From contig CALQKH020000005.1 in NCBI GenBank assembly GCA_943331105.2, positions 1 through 64,000 of the forward strand: DNA of 64,000 nucleotides, written 5' to 3'. This DNA comes from Akkermansia muciniphila (GTDB taxonomy: Bacteria > Pseudomonadota > Gammaproteobacteria > Burkholderiales > Burkholderiaceae_C). How positions within the stretch are numbered: the first letter of the stretch is position 1; each line of letters starts with the position of its first letter. The notes under the pieces are model-generated. The model was not told the origin of the DNA. It ran no database searches and worked only from the letters and a program-made list of their open reading frames with translations. Made by a program: the position numbers and the translations under genes. Positions 35,440-44,459 of the stretch are shown in pieces.

Positions 35440-37056
35440 ATGAGTGCCGTTCTAGACCATCACGATCACGCCCATGACGACCACGGTCACGCGCCAGCTG
35501 GCTGGCGTCGCTGGGTGTACGCCACCAACCACAAAGACATCGGTACTTTGTATTTGCTGTTCAGTTTTGCCATGTTGATGGTGGGCGGTGTGCTGGCGCT
35601 GGGTATCCGTGCGGAGTTGTTCCAGCCTGGTTTACAAATCGTGAACCCTGAGTTGTTCAACCAGTTCACCACCATGCACGGCATCATCATGGTGTTCGGT
35701 GCGATCATGCCTGCTTTTGTGGGTTTTGCGAACTGGATGATCCCTTTGCAAATTGGCGCATCTGACATGGCCTTTGCCCGCATGAACAACTTCAGTTTTT
35801 GGCTGATGATTCCTGCGTCTTTGATGCTGGTAGGTTCGTTCTTCATGCCCGGTGGAGCCCCTGCCGCTGGTTGGACGCTCTATGCACCCTTGACCCTGCA
35901 AATGGGTCCTTCGATGGACGCAGCGATTTTCGCGATGCACATCTTGGGCGCTTCTTCCATCATGGGCTCGATCAACATCATCGTCACCATCTTGAACATG
36001 CGCGCGCCTGGCATGACCTTGATGAAGATGCCCATGTTCGCATGGACTTGGTTGATTACTGCTTACCTGCTGATCGCCGTGATGCCTGTGTTGGCTGGCG
36101 CGATCACCATGACCTTGACTGACCGTCACTTTGGCACCAGCTTCTTCAACCCCGCTGGCGGTGGCGACCCCGTCATGTACCAGCACATTTTCTGGTTCTT
36201 CGGTCACCCTGAGGTGTACATCATGATTTTGCCGGCCTTCGGCATCATCAGCCAGATCGTGCCCGCGTTCTCGCGCAAGAAGTTGTTTGGTTACGCCTCC
36301 ATGGTGTATGCCACATCGTCTATCGCTATTTTGTCGTTCATTGTGTGGGCGCACCACATGTTCACCACCGGTATGCCGGTGACGGGTCAGTTGTTCTTCA
36401 TGTATGCCACGATGCTGATCGCTGTGCCTACGGCCGTGAAGATTTTCAACTGGATCGCCACCATGTGGCGCGGCTCCATGACCTTTGAAACGCCCATGCT
36501 GTTTGCGGTGGGCTTCATTTTCGTGTTCACCATGGGTGGTTTCACGGGTTTGATCTTGGCCATGGCCCCAATCGACATCCAGTTGCAAGACACTTATTAC
36601 GTGGTGGCGCACTTCCACTACGTGCTGGTGGCGGGTTCCTTGTTCGCTTTGTTTGCCGGTGTTTATTACTGGATTTCCAAGTGGACCGGTGTGATGTACA
36701 ACGAAACACGCGGCAAGATCCACTTCTGGTGGTCCCTGATCTCGTTCAACGTGACCTTCTTCCCGATGCACTTTCTGGGCCTTGCCGGTATGCCCCGCCG
36801 CTACGCTGACTACCCCATGCAGTTCACTGACTTCAACATGATTGCCTCGGTAGGTGCCTTCTTCTTTGGTTTCGCGCAGGTCTATTTCTTCCTGTTCGTG
36901 GTCTTGCCTTGTATGCTGGGTAAGGGCGAAAAAGCCCCTCAGAAGCCATGGGAAGCCGCCGAAGGCCTGGAGTGGGAAGTTCCATCTCCTGCACCTTTCC
37001 ACACTTTTGAGAACCCACCCAAGCTGGACGCGTCAGCGACCCGCGTGATTGGTTGA
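35440..37056 (+). CDS. ctaD: Cytochrome c oxidase subunit I
   Basis: Twelve-helix heme-copper oxidase core of 538 residues that reduces O2 to water and pumps protons. It shows the cross-linked His-Tyr pair H256-PEV-Y260, CuB ligands H305-H306 and the heme-ligand region [15 protein letters not shown]. The N terminus is His/Asp-rich ([13 protein letters not shown]). Good Shine-Dalgarno AAAGGA precedes the ATG. Subunit II is directly upstream and the assembly genes downstream, as usual. Confidence 0.98.
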   Translation: MSAVLDHHDHAHDDHGHAPAGWRRWVYATNHKDIGTLYLLFSFAMLMVGGVLALGIRAELFQPGLQIVNPELFNQFTTMHGIIMVFGAIMPAFVGFANWMIPLQIGASDMAFARMNNFSFWLMIPASLMLVGSFFMPGGAPAAGWTLYAPLTLQMGPSMDAAIFAMHILGASSIMGSINIIVTILNMRAPGMTLMKMPMFAWTWLITAYLLIAVMPVLAGAITMTLTDRHFGTSFFNPAGGGDPVMYQHIFWFFGHPEVYIMILPAFGIISQIVPAFSRKKLFGYASMVYATSSIAILSFIVWAHHMFTTGMPVTGQLFFMYATMLIAVPTAVKIFNWIATMWRGSMTFETPMLFAVGFIFVFTMGGFTGLILAMAPIDIQLQDTYYVVAHFHYVLVAGSLFALFAGVYYWISKWTGVMYNETRGKIHFWWSLISFNVTFFPMHFLGLAGMPRRYADYPMQFTDFNMIASVGAFFFGFAQVYFFLFVVLPCMLGKGEKAPQKPWEAAEGLEWEVPSPAPFHTFENPPKLDASATRVIG

Positions 37057-37061
37057 TCACC

Positions 37062-37178
37062 ATGTCCACGACACCTGAGCAAAGAAAAAGCAATGTTCGA
37101 TTGGGCTTGATTTTGTTATCAGTGGCCTGTGCTGTTTTGGCCGGGTTCGTGGCCAAAATCTTGTTGCTCAATACCTGA
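37062..37178 (+). CDS. Cytochrome oxidase small assembly protein (38 residues)
   Basis: Very short gene starting MSTTPEQRKSNVRLGLIL, with one membrane helix (about residues 13-35) and the ending LLLNT. Between ctaD and ctaG, Burkholderiales carry such a tiny single-helix protein, annotated as an oxidase assembly protein. It starts 5 bases after the ctaD stop and ends 10 bases before ctaG. The exact role is not known to me. Confidence 0.75.
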   Translation: MSTTPEQRKSNVRLGLILLSVACAVLAGFVAKILLLNT

Positions 37179-37188
37179 AAGACACTCG

Positions 37189-37812
37189 ATGAACTTGCGT
37201 GGTGCAAACCTGAAGATGGTCGGCAAGCTGGCAGTTGTGACTGCGGGCATGTTTTGCTTCGGGTATGCATTGGTGCCGATTTACAAGGCCATTTGCGAAA
37301 TCACCGGGATCAACGTTTTGTCGATCTCTGAAACGCAGGTGCCTGGTAACGCCAAAGCCGCTCAAGCAGCACAGGTCCTGCGCAACAGCCAAGTGGACAC
37401 CAGTCGCACCATCACCGTCGAGTTTGATGCGAATGTGCGCGGTCCTTGGCAGTTCAAGCCAGAAATGCGTTCGATGCAGGTTCACCCCGGTGAGTTGAGC
37501 ACGGTGATGTATGAGTTTCAAAACGTGCAAAACCGCCGCATGGCCGCACAAGCCATTCCCAGTTACGCCCCTAAGCAAGCTGCCAGCCATTTCAACAAGC
37601 TGGAGTGTTTTTGCTTCAACGAGTACACCTTGGAGCCGGGCGAAAAGAAAGCCTGGCCAGTGGCCTTCGTGATCGATCCCAAGTTATCCAAAGACGTGAC
37701 CACCATCACTTTGTCCTACACCTTTTTTGAGGTGGGCGGCAAAACCCCTGTGGCACCCAGTGCACCTTTGGCGGTGAAGCAAGTGACGAATTTGACGGGT
37801 TCGGGCTCATGA
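37189..37812 (+). CDS. ctaG: Cytochrome c oxidase assembly protein CtaG (Cox11-like)
   Basis: 207 residues from ATG 37189. A single N-terminal membrane anchor is followed by a periplasmic immunoglobulin-like copper chaperone domain. The copper site is the CFCF motif (KLECFCFNEY) and the domain continues with EPGEKKAWPVAFVIDP. It delivers CuB to subunit I. It overlaps the DUF2970 gene by ATGA. Confidence 0.95.
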   Translation: MNLRGANLKMVGKLAVVTAGMFCFGYALVPIYKAICEITGINVLSISETQVPGNAKAAQAAQVLRNSQVDTSRTITVEFDANVRGPWQFKPEMRSMQVHPGELSTVMYEFQNVQNRRMAAQAIPSYAPKQAASHFNKLECFCFNEYTLEPGEKKAWPVAFVIDPKLSKDVTTITLSYTFFEVGGKTPVAPSAPLAVKQVTNLTGSGS

Positions 37813-38036
37813 GCACGACAGAAACCCCATCTGTGAAGCCGTCCTCCTTTTTGAGGACAGTTCAAGCGGTACTTTGGTCTTTTGTAGGTTTGCGCAAAGG
37901 TTCCGAGTATCAACAAGACCTTGAGAAGCTGAACCCTTTTCACATCATTGGTGTGGGTATTGGTGCAGCATTGTTGTTTGTATTGGGGCTCATCGCCCTG
38001 GTCAATTGGGTGGTGGCACAGCCCTTTGTGCTGTAA
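37809..38036 (+). CDS. DUF2970 membrane protein
   Basis: 75 residues with a single C-terminal membrane helix (about 50-72) and a conserved N-terminal part containing VQAVLWSFVGLRKGSEYQQD. It is found beside ctaG and ctaE in beta-proteobacteria. Its start overlaps the ctaG stop by four bases. The function is unknown. Confidence 0.85.
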   Translation: MSTTETPSVKPSSFLRTVQAVLWSFVGLRKGSEYQQDLEKLNPFHIIGVGIGAALLFVLGLIALVNWVVAQPFVL

Positions 38037-38078
38037 CCCAACCATCAGATTTCGAATGAAGAGAGAGCAGGAGTATTC

Positions 38079-38960
38079 ATGAGTTCAGCAGCACACGGCA
38101 CCACGCCTTACTACTTCGTCCCGCACGAGTCACGTCACCCCGTGATGTCGGCCATTGGTTTGTTTTTCGTCATTTTGGGCGCAGGTCAATGGATCAATGG
38201 TTCTGAATGGGGCATGTATTGCCTGTTTTTTGGTTTGGCTTGGTGGTTGATTGTTCTGTACCAGTGGTTTTCAGAAGCTGTGCACGAAAGCGAAACGGGC
38301 ATGTATGGCCGAAAGGTTGATTTGTCTTTCCGCTGGAGCATGACTTGGTTCATCTTTTCAGAAGTCATGTTCTTCGGAGCCTTTTTCACCGCCTTGTGGT
38401 GGGCCAGGTCCCATTCAATTCCAGCGCTGGGCAGTTTGGAAAATGCTTTGCTTTGGCCAGATTTCAAAGCGGCCTGGCCCAGTGTTGTAGCGGGCGCCAC
38501 CACTTCGCCTGCAGGCATTGTGGAGCCGTTCAAAACCATGGGTCCTTTCTGGTTGCCCACCATCAACACAGCTTTGTTGTTGACGTCAGGTGTGACATTG
38601 ACCATCGCTCACCATGCTTTGCAAGTGGGCGATCGCCTCAAAACCATCAAATTCATGTGGATGACGGTTCTGTTGGGCGTCATCTTCTTGTTTGTTCAGG
38701 GCTATGAATACGCTCACGCCTGGGGTGATTTGAACCTCAAGCTGTCATCGGGCATTTACGGTTCGACTTTCTACATGTTGACGGGTTTTCACGGCTTTCA
38801 TGTGTTTGTGGGCATGTTGATGTTGTTGTTCATCACTTTGCGTTTGCAAAAAGGTCACTTCACCAAAGACCGTCATTTTGGTTTCGAAGGTGCTGCTTGG
38901 TATTGGCACTTCGTTGACGTGGTTTGGTTGGGCTTGTACATCCTGGTTTACTGGATGTAA
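38079..38960 (+). CDS. ctaE: Cytochrome c oxidase subunit III
   Basis: Seven-helix subunit of 293 residues that stabilises subunit I. Recognisable family parts are YYFVPHESRHPVMSAIG, RWSMTWFIFSEVMFFGAFF and the C-terminal GFHGFHVFVGMLMLL with FEGAAWYWHFVDVVWLGLY. A site AGGAG precedes the ATG. A strong terminator follows. Confidence 0.97.
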   Translation: MSSAAHGTTPYYFVPHESRHPVMSAIGLFFVILGAGQWINGSEWGMYCLFFGLAWWLIVLYQWFSEAVHESETGMYGRKVDLSFRWSMTWFIFSEVMFFGAFFTALWWARSHSIPALGSLENALLWPDFKAAWPSVVAGATTSPAGIVEPFKTMGPFWLPTINTALLLTSGVTLTIAHHALQVGDRLKTIKFMWMTVLLGVIFLFVQGYEYAHAWGDLNLKLSSGIYGSTFYMLTGFHGFHVFVGMLMLLFITLRLQKGHFTKDRHFGFEGAAWYWHFVDVVWLGLYILVYWM

Positions 38961-38974
38961 GGCCTTTACGGTTC

Positions 38975-39006
38975 AATAAAAAAGCGCCCTTGGGCGCTTT
39001 TTTATT
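38975..39006. terminator. Bidirectional terminator between ctaE and the twin-membrane protein
   Basis: AATAAAAAAGCGCCC (38975-38989) is the reverse complement of 38992-39006, with TT between them. Both sides carry A/T runs, so it can end the convergent transcripts of ctaE (+) and the DUF2909 gene (-). Confidence 0.95.
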
Positions 39007-39035
39007 GAGATGGATTGAGTTGACAGCTGATTGAA

Positions 39036-39269
39036 TCAAAGCCCAGGGGGAATGCCTGTGGGTTGAATCCAGCCCATCTTCCAAGAAATCAAAACGCAAA
39101 GAAACAAAACAATCGACAAACCCACCCGAAGGGCGAGTGCAGTGGCCATTTTGTTTTTGGGTGGTGCTGAACCGTCTTCAGGGGGCACACTGCCCCTCAT
39201 CATGTGAAGCAAAGCCCAGACAAGACTGGCCAAGATGGCCATAAAAGCAACGATAACCAATATTTTCAT
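39036..39269 (-). CDS. Twin transmembrane protein (DUF2909)
   Basis: 77 residues, two membrane helices (about 2-24 and 46-66) around a short Pro/Gly-rich loop. It is found with SURF1 in beta-proteobacterial oxidase loci. The frame stays open upstream, but MKILVIVAFMA is the credible start. The starts of this gene and of SURF1 are only 14 bases apart on opposite strands. The function is unknown. Confidence 0.82.
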   Translation of the reverse strand: MKILVIVAFMAILASLVWALLHMMRGSVPPEDGSAPPKNKMATALALRVGLSIVLFLCVLISWKMGWIQPTGIPPGL

Positions 39270-39283
39270 GATGGCATTATCCG

Positions 39284-40027
39284 ATGACTGAAAAAACCCC
39301 GGGGCGACAAAGATGGCTCTTGTTGGCGCTGGCTGTGTTGAGCGCAGGGCTGACCTTTTCATTGGGCCTGTGGCAACTGGGTCGCGCGGCTGAAAAAACA
39401 TCGTTGCAACAGGCAAGAACCCAACAGGCCGAAAAGCCAGTGCTGAATGGCCAAAGCCTGAAAGTGGACTCTGAACTGTCTGATGCCCGCGAAGACTTGC
39501 TGCATCGCCGCATGGTGTTGGTTGGGCATTGGCAACACCAGCACACTGTTTACTTGGAGAACCGGCAAATGAATGCCAAGCCTGGGTTCTTTGTTTTGAC
39601 ACCGCTCAAGCTTGAGGGCGCAGGCATCACGGTGTTGGTTCAGCGCGGTTGGGTTCAGCGTTCATTCACGGACCGTACCGCATTGCCGCCTGTGGGGCAG
39701 ATTCAAGAGCGCGTTGAAGTGGCAGGAAATTTGGCCCCATGGCCGTCAAGGCTCTACGATTTTGGTGGCGAGGAAAAAGGACCGATACGGCAAAATCTCG
39801 ACTGGCAAGAATTCAAGCATCAAACGGGTTTGGACTTGCCCCGGTTCACACTGCTCCAGTCCGGAGCAGCATCTGAAGGGCTGCTTCGTGAATGGCCTGT
39901 GGTGGCCAGTGGTGTTGAAAAGCACCATGGTTACGCTTTTCAATGGTTTGGCCTCAGCGCCTTGATCGCTCTACTTTATGTCTGGTTCCAAATTGTCCAA
40001 CCCCGTCGATCCCCCAAAGTCCGCTGA
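39284..40027 (+). CDS. SURF1-family oxidase assembly protein
   Basis: 247 residues, with membrane helices at the two ends (about 9-28 and 222-240) and a periplasmic domain between. It contains family parts RRMVLVGHW, YLENRQMNAKPGFFVLTPL, VLVQRGWVQRSFTDR and the C-terminal HHGYAFQWFGLSALIALLY. It helps heme A insertion into subunit I. Its last 50 bases overlap the next gene. Confidence 0.93.
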   Translation: MTEKTPGRQRWLLLALAVLSAGLTFSLGLWQLGRAAEKTSLQQARTQQAEKPVLNGQSLKVDSELSDAREDLLHRRMVLVGHWQHQHTVYLENRQMNAKPGFFVLTPLKLEGAGITVLVQRGWVQRSFTDRTALPPVGQIQERVEVAGNLAPWPSRLYDFGGEEKGPIRQNLDWQEFKHQTGLDLPRFTLLQSGAASEGLLREWPVVASGVEKHHGYAFQWFGLSALIALLYVWFQIVQPRRSPKVR

Positions 40028-40691
40028 AAGTCCCCTGGCCTTGACCATTCATGAATTGCCAAGTCCGGGTGAGCTGGTGCATGCGGATGCCCAGCGCACG
40101 CGCATGGGTCGCTGGAAAATGATCGCAATGATGCTGGTCTGCGCGTCGCCCGTTTTGGCCTCTTATTTCACCTATTACGTGCTTCGCCCTGAGGGCCGCA
40201 GTGTGTACGGCGAACTGATTCAGCCGCAAAAGGACATGCCCAGCATCACGGTCAAAAATGACCAAGCGCAAGATGTTGTTTTGCAGTCACTCAAAGGCCA
40301 GTGGTTGTTGGTGAGCGTGTCTTCTGGTGCGTGTGAAGAGCGCTGCCAGCAAAATCTTTATTTTCAAAGGCAGTTGAGGGAAATTCTGGGTCGCGAGAAA
40401 GACCGACTGGACCGAGTTTGGTTGGTGACCGATGCTGCGCCCGTTCCGTCTGCTTTGCAAGCTGCACTGCATGGCGCCCATGTGCTCCGAATGGACTCGG
40501 AAACAGTGGGCCGTTGGATCACCCCGGGAGCAGGGCAACAGGCGCAAGACCACTTGTACGTGGTGGACCCCATGGGCAACTTCATGATGCGTTTTCCAGC
40601 GAACATGGATGTCGAAGGCGCCTCCAAAGCCAAAAGAGACCTGAACCGCTTACTCAAGGCCTCATCTTCTTGGGACCAAGCGGGACGATGA
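39978..40691 (+). CDS. SCO-like membrane protein with CxxxC motif, oxidase locus
   Basis: 237 residues with one membrane helix (about 45-67) and a periplasmic thioredoxin-like part. A C119-EER-C123 motif and H192 (DHLYVVDPMGN) match the copper-ligand arrangement of SCO proteins (CxxxC and a distant His), but the overall similarity to SCO1 is low. It probably acts in copper delivery to the oxidase. The start overlaps SURF1 by 50 bases, and heme A synthase follows. A true SCO gene lies at 42728, so there are two CxxxC proteins in one locus. Confidence 0.8.
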   Translation: MSGSKLSNPVDPPKSAESPLALTIHELPSPGELVHADAQRTRMGRWKMIAMMLVCASPVLASYFTYYVLRPEGRSVYGELIQPQKDMPSITVKNDQAQDVVLQSLKGQWLLVSVSSGACEERCQQNLYFQRQLREILGREKDRLDRVWLVTDAAPVPSALQAALHGAHVLRMDSETVGRWITPGAGQQAQDHLYVVDPMGNFMMRFPANMDVEGASKAKRDLNRLLKASSSWDQAGR

Positions 40692-40694
40692 ACC

Positions 40695-41825
40695 ATGAAT
40701 GAAGTTGAGTTGTACAACCTTGAGCCATTGCTGGAACTGATGGCGGTAGGTTTGGCGGTGGCTGCATTGCCGCTGGCTTGGTGGTTTTGGAGGCAGCGCC
40801 GTGCCACCCCGACCAGTCGGTTGAAAGCACTGACGTTGATCACCTTGTTTTTGACCTTTGATTTGGTGTTGTTTGGCGCTTTCACACGATTGACCGACTC
40901 CGGATTGGGTTGTCCCGACTGGCCTGGCTGCTACGGCAGCGTCACGCCCATAGGTGCCAAAGCTGAAATCAAGGCCGCTGAAACCGCCATGCCCACGGGG
41001 CCGGTCACCAAGAGCAAAGCCTGGATCGAAATGGTTCACCGTTACCTGGCCACAGGGGTGGGGGTCTTGATCCTCACCTTGGCCAGCATGACTTGGTGGC
41101 TGCGCCGTCAAAGTCGAGAAGTCAACCCGTGGTTGTCCACTTTGACCTTGCTGTGGGTCTGCATGCAAGGGGCTTTCGGTGCCCTCACCGTCACCATGAA
41201 GCTGTTTCCGGCCATCGTCACCTTGCACCTGATGGGCGGCATTGGATTGTTGGCTTTGCTCACAGCCCAAGCCGTGCGCTACGACGGTGCGGGCCTGCGC
41301 CCAGTGCCAATGATTTTGCGCCGAGGCTTGTGGATCGGTTTTGTTCTGATCTCGGTTCAAATTGCTCTGGGTGGCTGGGTCAGTACCAACTACGCCGTGT
41401 TGGCGTGTCCAGACTTTCCAACCTGCAATGGCCAATGGGTCCCCGAAATGAATTGGGAAGGTTTCAGTGTGTGGCGAGAGTTGGGTTACACCCCCAGCGG
41501 GGAGCTTTTGCCCTTTCTGGCTTTGTCCACCATCCACTTTGTTCACCGTTCGGCTGCTTGGTTGGTTTTGGGCGCCATGGTGTGGCTGGGGTGGCGCTTG
41601 CGTCAGCACCGGGGTTTGACTTTGGCAGGACGCTGGTTGTTGGGTTTGTCTGCTTTGCAACTCATCACTGGGCTGAGCAATGTGGTGTTAGGCTGGCCTT
41701 TGTTGGCAGCCGTTTTGCATACCGGTGGCGCCGCTGCCATGGTCGTGACCTTGACCTGGGCGCTCAGTGCCAGCCGGAACGATAATCCACAGCGTATGAC
41801 GTTTTCCCCAAGGCCTGCCCCATGA
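40695..41825 (+). CDS. ctaA: Heme A synthase (COX15/CtaA)
   Basis: 376 residues, about eight membrane helices. It oxidises the C8 methyl of heme O. Heme-ligand histidines lie in [36 protein letters not shown] and [24 protein letters not shown] is the N-terminal periplasmic Cys motif. It overlaps ctaB by ATGA. Confidence 0.96.
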   Translation: MNEVELYNLEPLLELMAVGLAVAALPLAWWFWRQRRATPTSRLKALTLITLFLTFDLVLFGAFTRLTDSGLGCPDWPGCYGSVTPIGAKAEIKAAETAMPTGPVTKSKAWIEMVHRYLATGVGVLILTLASMTWWLRRQSREVNPWLSTLTLLWVCMQGAFGALTVTMKLFPAIVTLHLMGGIGLLALLTAQAVRYDGAGLRPVPMILRRGLWIGFVLISVQIALGGWVSTNYAVLACPDFPTCNGQWVPEMNWEGFSVWRELGYTPSGELLPFLALSTIHFVHRSAAWLVLGAMVWLGWRLRQHRGLTLAGRWLLGLSALQLITGLSNVVLGWPLLAAVLHTGGAAAMVVTLTWALSASRNDNPQRMTFSPRPAP

Positions 41826-42718
41826 CCGCCGCGACTGCCCCTTTGCCGATGACTGCTTGGCAGCAGTATTACGCCCTGACCAAGCCGCGCGTGGTTCAGT
41901 TGATTGTGTTTTGTGCGCTGATCGGCATGGTGCTGGCTGTCCCGGGTGTGCCCAGCTGGGCTGAATTGAAGCTGGGTCTTTGGGCTTGTGTGGGCATCTG
42001 GTTGGTGGCGGGTGCGGCTGCGGCCTTCAACTGCCTGGTTGAGAAAACCATCGACGCCAAGATGAAGCGCACCGCTTGGCGACCAACCGCCAAAGGGGAA
42101 CTGAGCGACCGTCAGGCGCTGTTGTTTTCAGGGGTTCTGTGCGCTGTGGGCTCGGCCGTGCTGTACGTGTTGGTCAACCCGCTCACGATGTGGCTGACCT
42201 TTGCCACCTTTGTGGGCTACGCCATCATTTACACCGTGATCTTGAAGCCACTCACACCTCAAAACATTGTGATTGGCGGGGCCAGTGGGGCCATGCCTCC
42301 TGTACTGGGCTGGGCCGCCATGACCGGGCAGGTCGGGCCGGAAGCCTTGATCTTGTTTTTGATCATCTTCTTGTGGACGCCACCGCATTTTTGGGCGCTG
42401 GCGCTGTACCGCGTTGAGGACTACCGCAAGTCTGGTTTGCCCATGTTGCCGGTCACGCATGGCAACGAATTCACGCGCTTGCAAATCTTGTTGTACACCG
42501 TGGTGTTGATGGCCTCTTGCCTGATGCCCTTTGTCTATGGCATGAGCTCTTGGCTCTATTTGGCGGCAGCGGTGGTGCTCAGCATCGGCTTCATCGGGTA
42601 CGCAGTGGCTTTGTACCGGGAATACTCGGATGAGCTGGCCCGCAAAACCTTTCGCTTTTCATTGGTCCACCTGAGCGCCTTGTTTGCCGCTTTGCTGCTC
42701 GACCACTATCTTTTCTAA
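41822..42718 (+). CDS. ctaB: Protoheme IX farnesyltransferase (heme O synthase)
   Basis: UbiA-superfamily membrane enzyme of 298 residues that adds farnesyl to heme B. The first Asp-rich motif lies in [20 protein letters not shown] and the second in [19 protein letters not shown]. About nine helices are visible. It follows ctaA by a four-base overlap. Confidence 0.97.
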   Translation: MTAATAPLPMTAWQQYYALTKPRVVQLIVFCALIGMVLAVPGVPSWAELKLGLWACVGIWLVAGAAAAFNCLVEKTIDAKMKRTAWRPTAKGELSDRQALLFSGVLCAVGSAVLYVLVNPLTMWLTFATFVGYAIIYTVILKPLTPQNIVIGGASGAMPPVLGWAAMTGQVGPEALILFLIIFLWTPPHFWALALYRVEDYRKSGLPMLPVTHGNEFTRLQILLYTVVLMASCLMPFVYGMSSWLYLAAAVVLSIGFIGYAVALYREYSDELARKTFRFSLVHLSALFAALLLDHYLF

Positions 42719-42727
42719 GGCCCAGTC

Positions 42728-43336
42728 ATGCTGCAGCGCAGAGTTGTTTCGAGAACCGTTTTGGCTTTGGGCTTGGTCAGTGCCTTGGCGGTTTTGACCG
42801 GTTGTGGCCAAGACAAGCCCGCTTTCAAGGGTGTGGACATCACGGGCGCTGATTACGCGCAGGGTTTCACGCTGAGTGACCAAGATGGCCAAGTGCGCAC
42901 TTTGAAGGACTTTGCAGGCAAAGCCGTGGTGGTGTTTTTTGGCTTCACCCAATGCCCCGATGTGTGTCCCACGGCCTTGCAAGAAATCGCCCAAGCCAAA
43001 CAGCTCTTGGGCGCGGATGGCACCAAATTGCAGGGCATTTTCATCACTGTCGACCCTGAGCGTGACACGCCCGAGTTGCTCAAGGCCTATGTGGCCAACT
43101 TTGGCGCTGATTTCGTGGCATTGCGCCCCAGCCCAGAGCAGCTTCCCAAAGTGACCAAAGACTTCAAGATCTATTACAAAAAGGTCGACGGCAAAACCCC
43201 CACCAGCTACACCCTGGACCATTCGGCTGGCAGTTTTGCATTTGATCCGCAAGGCCGTATTCGGCTGTACAACCGCCACGCCAGCGGGGCCGAGACTTTG
43301 GCTGCTGACGTGAAGATATTGCTGAGTGGCAAGTAA
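42728..43336 (+). CDS. SCO1/SenC copper chaperone
   Basis: 202 residues with a lipoprotein-like N terminus (AVLTGCGQD, Cys about 20). It has a thioredoxin fold with the copper site C76-PDV-C80 and H165 (LDHSAG). It supplies copper to the CuA site of subunit II. It starts 9 bases after ctaB and ends the oxidase locus. Confidence 0.94.
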   Translation: MLQRRVVSRTVLALGLVSALAVLTGCGQDKPAFKGVDITGADYAQGFTLSDQDGQVRTLKDFAGKAVVVFFGFTQCPDVCPTALQEIAQAKQLLGADGTKLQGIFITVDPERDTPELLKAYVANFGADFVALRPSPEQLPKVTKDFKIYYKKVDGKTPTSYTLDHSAGSFAFDPQGRIRLYNRHASGAETLAADVKILLSGK

Positions 43337-43358
43337 GGCCAGAAAGTTAAATCGGGCT

Positions 43359-44351
43359 TCAGTTCAGCTCGATCTTCTGACTGCGGATGATGGCCCCCAA
43401 GGCTTGGGTATCGGCCTCGATGCGGTTTTTCAAACCTTCTGGCGAGGAACCCACCACCTGCCAGCCTTGCTGAAACAAGCGCGCCCGCATCTCCGGTGAA
43501 CGCACGATGTCGCTCACAACGGCAGACAACTGGCTGGCAACCGCTGCTGGCATGGAAGCAGGTGCAGCCACTGCATTCCAAATTTCCAACTGGTAATCTT
43601 TGACGCCGATTTCCGCCAAGCTGGGCACTTCTGCGGCCACCGAGCTGCGGCCGCTACTGGAGGCCCCAATGGCCCGCAATTTGCCCGCACTGACTTGCGC
43701 AGCCGACATGGCCGGTGGCAACAAGGCCAACTGCACCTGACCCCCCAGCAAAGCTGTGATGATTTGCGGGTTGCCGGGGTAGGGCACATGCACGGGTGCA
43801 ATGTTGGCCTTGGTTTTGAGCAGTTCCATGCCCAAGTGCGCCACGGTGCCGACACCTGGTGACGCATAGCTGAGTTGGTTGCCTGACTTTTGGGCCCAGC
43901 TCAACCACTCTTTGGCGGTCTGCCCAGGAGCGTTCGCCGGCACGGTCAGGACCAACGGCGCTTTACCAATCAGGCTGATGGGGGCGAGGTCTTTGAGTGG
44001 GTCATAGGGCACCTTGGGGTTCAAGATGCGGGCAATGGTCATGTTGCCGTTGATCATCAGGCCCAAAGTGTGACCGTCGGTGGACTTGGCGACGAAGTCG
44101 GCAGCGATGTTGCCACCAGCGCCCACTTTGTTTTCAACGATCACGTTTTGCCCCAATGCTTTGGACAAAGGCTCGGCCAGTGCGCGTGCTGTCAGGTCGG
44201 GGCTGGAGCCGGCGGGAAAACCCACCACCAGACGCACAGTTTGCGTGGGCCATTTGGCCGCCCATGTGGGTGCTGCGGCCAGCAAGAAAACGGCGCCTAT
44301 GGCCTGGGCCAACAGGCGACGTGGAAAGCGGACGGTGGTGAGTGTGTTCAT
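43359..44351 (-). CDS. Bug-family tripartite tricarboxylate solute-binding protein
   Basis: 330 residues with a signal peptide (RRLLAQAIGAVFLLAAAPTWA). It has the Bug fold landmarks VRLVVGFPAGSSPDLTARA, VVENKVGAGGNIAADFVA and YASPGVGTVAHLGMELL. It binds a small organic acid in the periplasm. No tct permease genes are adjacent, so it is an orphan, as often seen in Burkholderiales. It ends 22 bases from the sco stop on the opposite strand. Confidence 0.92.
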   Translation of the reverse strand: MNTLTTVRFPRRLLAQAIGAVFLLAAAPTWAAKWPTQTVRLVVGFPAGSSPDLTARALAEPLSKALGQNVIVENKVGAGGNIAADFVAKSTDGHTLGLMINGNMTIARILNPKVPYDPLKDLAPISLIGKAPLVLTVPANAPGQTAKEWLSWAQKSGNQLSYASPGVGTVAHLGMELLKTKANIAPVHVPYPGNPQIITALLGGQVQLALLPPAMSAAQVSAGKLRAIGASSSGRSSVAAEVPSLAEIGVKDYQLEIWNAVAAPASMPAAVASQLSAVVSDIVRSPEMRARLFQQGWQVVGSSPEGLKNRIEADTQALGAIIRSQKIELN

Positions 44352-44400
44352 GGTAAAAAATCTTCAATAAAACAGCAAACACTGTAGCTTAAAGCGGGCG

Positions 44401-44426
44401 AAAAAATACCCGGACTGAGCCGGGTA
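44401..44426 (-). terminator. Rho-independent terminator of rpoH (minus strand)
   Basis: Read on the minus strand, TACCCGG (44426-44420) pairs with CCGGGTA (44413-44407) around a six-base loop, followed by six T. Confidence 0.88.
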
Positions 44427-44459
44427 ACTGAGCGTCAGACGCTGGGAAAGAATAAACCT

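Noticed and set aside
35632-37002. 456-codon antisense frame opposite ctaD
   Set aside because: It is the mirror of a conserved membrane protein gene. Shadow frames with many His and Glu arise from the hydrophobic codons opposite.
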